Source of the DNA: Bradyrhizobium sp. Y36
Lineage (GTDB): Bacteria; Pseudomonadota; Alphaproteobacteria; Rhizobiales; Xanthobacteraceae
Length of the DNA: 64,000 nt
Direction: 5' to 3'
Assembly (NCBI RefSeq): GCF_002531575.1
Contig: NZ_NWTI01000001.1
Coordinates: 207,501 to 271,500 of the forward strand
Numbering within the stretch: position 1 is the stretch's first letter; each line of letters starts with the position of its first letter. The position numbers and the translations under genes are program-made. This document shows positions 60,440 through 64,000 of the stretch, one piece after another. The notes beneath the pieces were generated by a model that saw only the letters and a program-made list of their open reading frames with translations, was not told the origin of the DNA and did not search any database.

Positions 60440-60997
60440 ATGTCCGAAGCCATACCGCGCATTGCCCCGCTCGCGCCGCCTTATCCCCCGGAGATCCAGG
60501 CGCAGTTCGATCGCATCATGCGCGGCGCGCCGCCGCTGATGCTGTTCCGGGTGATGGCGGGCCACAATCGCGCCTGGGACAAGTTTCGTGCCGGCGGGCT
60601 GCTCGATCCTGGCCCACTCTCGCTGCGCCAGCGCGAGATCGTCATCGACCGCACCTGCGCGCTGAACCGATGCGAGTATGAATGGGGCGTGCATGTCGCG
60701 ATCTTTGCCGCGCCGGCGAAACTGACTGAGGAAGAGGTCCGTGCCACCGTGCAGGGTGATGCGGCGTCACCGTGTTGGTCGCCGGCCGAGCAGGCGATGA
60801 TCGCAGCTGTCGATGCGTTGCACAGCCGTGCGACATTGAGCGACGAGGAGTTTGCCGCGCTGTCGGCGCACTACGACGAGGCGCAGATCCTGGAGATCAT
60901 CCTGCTGTGCGGCTTCTACCGCACGGTGTCGTATCTGGCGAACGGGCTGCGGCTGCCGCTGGAGGAGAAGGCGGCGCGATTTCCGGCACCCCTCTAA
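60440..60997 (+). CDS. Carboxymuconolactone decarboxylase-family protein
   Basis: A 185-residue AhpD-fold protein without the peroxidase CxxC; it has CALNRCEYEWGVHVAIFA in the active-site region, typical of the decarboxylase-like or uncharacterised branch. Start at 60440, with GGAATT upstream. Divergent from an HxlR regulator, a frequent pair in which the regulator senses an electrophile or aromatic compound. The substrate is unknown. Confidence 0.87.
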   Translation: MSEAIPRIAPLAPPYPPEIQAQFDRIMRGAPPLMLFRVMAGHNRAWDKFRAGGLLDPGPLSLRQREIVIDRTCALNRCEYEWGVHVAIFAAPAKLTEEEVRATVQGDAASPCWSPAEQAMIAAVDALHSRATLSDEEFAALSAHYDEAQILEIILLCGFYRTVSYLANGLRLPLEEKAARFPAPL

Positions 60998-61001
60998 CCG
61001 C

Positions 61002-61035
61002 CGTCATTGCTTCGTCGCTTCGCTCCCCGCAATGA
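61002..61035. repeat. Short repeat fragment
   Basis: CGTCATTGCTTCGTCGCTTC ... CGCAATGAG, a truncated copy of a common rhizobial palindrome, between convergent genes. Confidence 0.4.
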
Positions 61036-61046
61036 GGTGGGAGGAT

Positions 61047-62054
61047 CTACGCCACGCCCGCCCGCAGCAGATCGTGCAGATGCACGATGCCCACGACCTT
61101 GCCCGCTTCGGTCACGACCAGCGTGGTGATCTTGCGGGTGTTCAGCACCTCGATCATCTCGGTGGCGAGCATCGAGGGCGGCACCGTCTTCGGCTGCTTC
61201 GTCATGATCTCGTCGACCGATGCCGTCAGCAGGTCGGGACGCATGTGGCGGCGCAGATCGCCGTCGGTGATGATGCCCGCGACCTCGCCCGCTTCGTTGA
61301 CGATGCAGACGCAGCCGAGACCCTTGGCCGACATCTCGACCACGGCCTCCGACATCATGGTGCCGAGCGGCTTGACCGGGATCTCGGCGCCCGTGCGCAT
61401 GTAGTCGCGGACGAATTTCAGCATCGCGCCCAGCTTGCCGCCGGGATGGAAATGCGCGAACTCGAGCGCGGTGAAGCCGCGGCCTTCGAGCAGCGCGATC
61501 GCGAGCGCATCGCCAATCGCAGCCTGCATCAACGTCGAGGTGGTCGGCGCCAGATTGTGCGGGCAGGCCTCGCGGGCCTTCGGCAGCTCGATCACGATGT
61601 CGGCGGCTTGTCCCAGCGAGGACGCCGCGTTCGACGTCACCGCGATCATGGGAATGGCGAATCGCGCGGAATAGTTCACGACGTTCTTCATCTCCGGCTG
61701 CTCGCCGGACCAGGACAGCGCCACGATGACGTCGTCGGTGGTGATCATGCCGAGATCGCCATGGCCGGCCTCGGCGGCGTGCACGAAGAAGGCGGGCGTG
61801 CCGGTCGAGGCCAGCGTCGCGGCGATCTTGCGCCCCATATGGCCTGATTTGCCGAGCCCGGTGACGATGACGCGGCCCTTGGCGTTGCGGATCAGGTCGA
61901 CCGCCCTGGCAAAGGTCTCGCCGAGCGGGCCGCGCAAGGCGGCTGCGAGCGCGTTGATGCCGCCGCTCTCCGTCTCCAGGGTGCGGAGCGCGGATTCGAC
62001 GCTGTCGGGGATGGGGCCGGATGATGCGGTCATCAGCGGTTTCGAACTCGGCAT
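61047..62054 (-). CDS. kdsD: Arabinose-5-phosphate isomerase (KpsF/GutQ family)
   Basis: A 335-residue enzyme converting ribulose-5-phosphate to arabinose-5-phosphate, the first step to KDO for lipopolysaccharide. SIS domain (VIVTGLGKSGHMGRKIAATLASTGTPAFFVHAAEAGHGDLGM) with catalytic residues in the NLAPTTSTLMQ region, then two CBS domains (MMSEAVVEMSAKGLGCVCIV and IMTKQPKTVPPSMLATEMIEVL). The start at 62054 is chosen over longer forms by family length. It lies divergent from the outer-membrane protein gene. Confidence 0.93.
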   Translation of the reverse strand: MPSSKPLMTASSGPIPDSVESALRTLETESGGINALAAALRGPLGETFARAVDLIRNAKGRVIVTGLGKSGHMGRKIAATLASTGTPAFFVHAAEAGHGDLGMITTDDVIVALSWSGEQPEMKNVVNYSARFAIPMIAVTSNAASSLGQAADIVIELPKAREACPHNLAPTTSTLMQAAIGDALAIALLEGRGFTALEFAHFHPGGKLGAMLKFVRDYMRTGAEIPVKPLGTMMSEAVVEMSAKGLGCVCIVNEAGEVAGIITDGDLRRHMRPDLLTASVDEIMTKQPKTVPPSMLATEMIEVLNTRKITTLVVTEAGKVVGIVHLHDLLRAGVA

Positions 62055-62246
62055 AATGTGATCCAGGGAGGAGGGGCGTTGCCCCAGTCGGCGCTTCATT
62101 AGCACGCCCGGGCCCGGGAGGCGACGCGCGCGCCAAGGCCCTCAACGGGTCATTAACCATAATTGTTTTAACTCCATTAACGATGGCTCCCGCCGTTCGG
62201 CGGGGATGATCGCGAAAGTGTTTGATTTCGTTGGAGTTATTACATC

Positions 62247-64000
62247 GTGGGGTCGCCTCCAGGCACCGGCCGGAGCAAACGCGCGCAAGTTCTGCGCGCT
62301 GCTTTGCCGTGCCTTGTGCCGGGTCTGGCGCTGACGGCCCTCGGAAGCGCTCCCGCGGCCGCCCAGAGCCTCACGCCCGACCTGTTCAATCCCAACCGCG
62401 GCGGCTTCGCCTCGCCCGAGACGCTGCCGACGCGCCGTACGGCGGGCGTGCCGCAGGCGCCGGCGGATACGTTGCCGGCGCTGCCCGATCCCAGCGCCGA
62501 TCCGCGCAAGCGGCAGCAGACACCGGCAACCTCGCGCATCGGTCAGGTCCCGACTTACGGCCTTCCGGCCGCCACCGGCGCGAGCAGCTCCGGCTACGAC
62601 TCGCTCAACCGCAAGCGACAGCAACCCAAGCTCTATCCGGGCCAGCCGAAGCCGAAGCGCGCAGCCGGTCCCGGCTCGCCGGCGCCGACCACGGCGCCGC
62701 CGCCATCCACGCTCGGCCTGCCCAAGATCGCGCCGCCGCCGTCGGCGTCCGCCAACAAGGCGCCGGTGCCGGCTGCGATGGCGGGCACCGTGCCCGGCCA
62801 GCCGCTGCGTCGCCGCCTCAAGGCGGATGACGATCCGTTCGGCGCCGTCGGCGATTATGCCGGCAGCTTCCTGATCAAGGGCGGGCTCGAGCTCTCCACC
62901 GGCTACGACACCAATCCGGCGCGCCTCAACAAGCCGGTGGGATCGCCGGTCTATGTCGTTGCGCCCGACCTTCTTGTTCAGTCCGACTGGGAGCGCCACG
63001 CGCTGGTCGCCGATCTGCGCGGCTCGTTCTCCGGCTACACCAACAACATGCCGGCGACGATCGACGGTTTTGCCTCGCCCTCGCCGGTCGAGATCAATCG
63101 TCCCGATTTCACCGGCCATGTCGACGGCCGCCTCGACGTCGACCGCGATCTCAAGCTGACCTCGCAGCTGCGCCTGCGGCTCGCCACCGACAATCCCGGC
63201 AGCCCGAACGTGCAGGCCGGCCTGCAGAAATATCCGGTGTACGCCTCCTACGGCACCACGGTCGGCTTCGACCAGACCTTCAATCGTTTCCAGGTCGCCG
63301 CCGGCGCCACCGTGGATCGCACCGCCTACACCGATTCAAAGCTCACGGACGGCTCGACCTTCAGCAACAACGACCGCGACTTCAACCAGTATGGCGGCGT
63401 GGGGCGCTTCTCCTACGACCTCAAGCCGGGCCTGAAGCCGTTCGTCGAGATCCAGGGCGACACCCGCGTCCACGATCAGGCCGCCGACCGCAACGGCTAT
63501 TTCCGCGATTCGAACGGTGGCTACGCCAAGGTCGGCTCGTCCTTTGAATTCTCGCGCATCCTCACCGGCGAGGTCTCGGTGGGCTATTCCGCGCGCAACT
63601 ACACCGATCCGCGCCTCAGCCAGCTCGCAGGGTTTCTCACCTCGGGCTCGCTGATCTGGAATGCGAGCGGCCTCACCACGGTGAAATTCTTCACCGACAC
63701 GCAGATCGCCGAGACCACCGTCCCCGGTTCGTCCGGCGTGCTGGTGCGCACGTACTCCGCCGAGGTCGACCACGACTTCCGCCGCTGGCTCACCGCGGTC
63801 GGCAAGTTCACCTACGGCACGCTCGACTACCAGGGCCAGAACCGCAACGACAAGACCTACTCGCTCGAAGGCAACCTGATCTACAAGCTCAACCGCAACA
63901 TCTGGGTCAAGGGCACGCTGCGCCACGACATCCTGGATTCGAACCAGCCGGGGTCAAGCTCGCAGGGGACGGTGGTGATGCTGGGGGTCAGGCTGCAGAA
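62247..64000 (+). CDS. Outer-membrane beta-barrel protein, BBP2 type (C-terminus outside window)
   Basis: At least 584 residues are visible. GTG start at 62247, a signal peptide (LPCLVPGLALTALGSAPAAAQ), a Pro/Ala-rich linker of about 150 residues, then beta-strands with alternating residues (GGLELSTGYDTNP, LRGSFSGYTNN, QLRLRLATDN, FVEIQGDTRVHD, EVSVGYSARNY, GNLIYKLNRNIWVKGTLRH). This matches the outer membrane beta-barrel BBP2 family of alphaproteobacteria, function unknown. It runs off the right edge. Confidence 0.8.
   Translation, partial: MGSPPGTGRSKRAQVLRAALPCLVPGLALTALGSAPAAAQSLTPDLFNPNRGGFASPETLPTRRTAGVPQAPADTLPALPDPSADPRKRQQTPATSRIGQVPTYGLPAATGASSSGYDSLNRKRQQPKLYPGQPKPKRAAGPGSPAPTTAPPPSTLGLPKIAPPPSASANKAPVPAAMAGTVPGQPLRRRLKADDDPFGAVGDYAGSFLIKGGLELSTGYDTNPARLNKPVGSPVYVVAPDLLVQSDWERHALVADLRGSFSGYTNNMPATIDGFASPSPVEINRPDFTGHVDGRLDVDRDLKLTSQLRLRLATDNPGSPNVQAGLQKYPVYASYGTTVGFDQTFNRFQVAAGATVDRTAYTDSKLTDGSTFSNNDRDFNQYGGVGRFSYDLKPGLKPFVEIQGDTRVHDQAADRNGYFRDSNGGYAKVGSSFEFSRILTGEVSVGYSARNYTDPRLSQLAGFLTSGSLIWNASGLTTVKFFTDTQIAETTVPGSSGVLVRTYSAEVDHDFRRWLTAVGKFTYGTLDYQGQNRNDKTYSLEGNLIYKLNRNIWVKGTLRHDILDSNQPGSSSQGTVVMLGVRLQ

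Overview
The window is a GC-rich chromosomal stretch that looks like a Bradyrhizobium or very close relative. The grounds are the codon use, the PhyR/NepR/EcfG stress-response locus, homospermidine synthase with an alphaproteobacterial decarboxylase, DUF3551 secreted proteins, and dense 40-150 bp palindromic intergenic repeats of at least five families. I see no rRNA, tRNA, CRISPR array, transposase or prophage gene. Both ends cut genes: a TRAP transporter binding protein on the left and an outer-membrane beta-barrel protein on the right.

Layout. 1-4.0 kb: a minus-strand uptake/catabolic set (GntR regulator, phytanoyl-CoA dioxygenase-like enzyme, COG4091 oxidoreductase, TRAP binding protein). 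4.1-8 kb: an ECF41-type sigma factor divergent from an AhpD-like protein with a matching promoter between them, two tandem alpha/beta hydrolases, and a DNA alkyltransferase. 8-20.2 kb: an acyl-CoA degradation region (two CoA ligases, thiolase, TetR regulator, short-chain dehydrogenase, enoyl-CoA hydratase, three acyl-CoA dehydrogenases, nitroreductase), its genes separated by palindromic repeats. 20.3-22.2 kb: the general stress response core ecfG-nepR / phyR. 22.2-28.3 kb: small secreted proteins, htpG, two DUF3551 genes and a Bug-type binding protein. 28.5-32.8 kb: a FATP-type acyl-CoA synthetase, then a tightly overlapping acyl carrier protein / AMP ligase / ketoreductase set. 32.9-39.7 kb: small hypotheticals, DUF3095, DUF2147, MATE exporter, acetyltransferase, superoxide dismutase and a permease split into two genes. 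39.7-44.6 kb: a zinc operon behind a Zur-like box (His-rich membrane peptide, znuCBA, CobW GTPase, WD40 protein). 44.7-50.9 kb: MgtC-like protein and polyamine genes (homospermidine synthase, RidA, ornithine decarboxylase with a long structured leader). 51-55.3 kb: M3 peptidase, DUF1007 and NicO metal exporter, MAPEG protein. 55.4-64 kb: ferrochelatase, a binding protein, a DsbA-like isomerase, SPFH/NfeD pair, HxlR regulator divergent from a carboxymuconolactone decarboxylase-like gene, KdsD, and the beta-barrel protein.

How the parts connect. The best regulatory links are read directly from sequence. A GGAAC-N17-GTT element just upstream of sodB ties it to the EcfG sigma factor encoded 17 kb away. 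An ECF41-like promoter lies between that sigma gene and its probable target. A 17-bp dyad precedes the zinc operon, and two phased dyads lie between hxlR and its neighbour. Ornithine decarboxylase makes putrescine for homospermidine synthase. No single element is clearly a new system. The least explained units are the ACP/ligase/reductase cassette with no ketosynthase and the WD40 protein closing the zinc operon.
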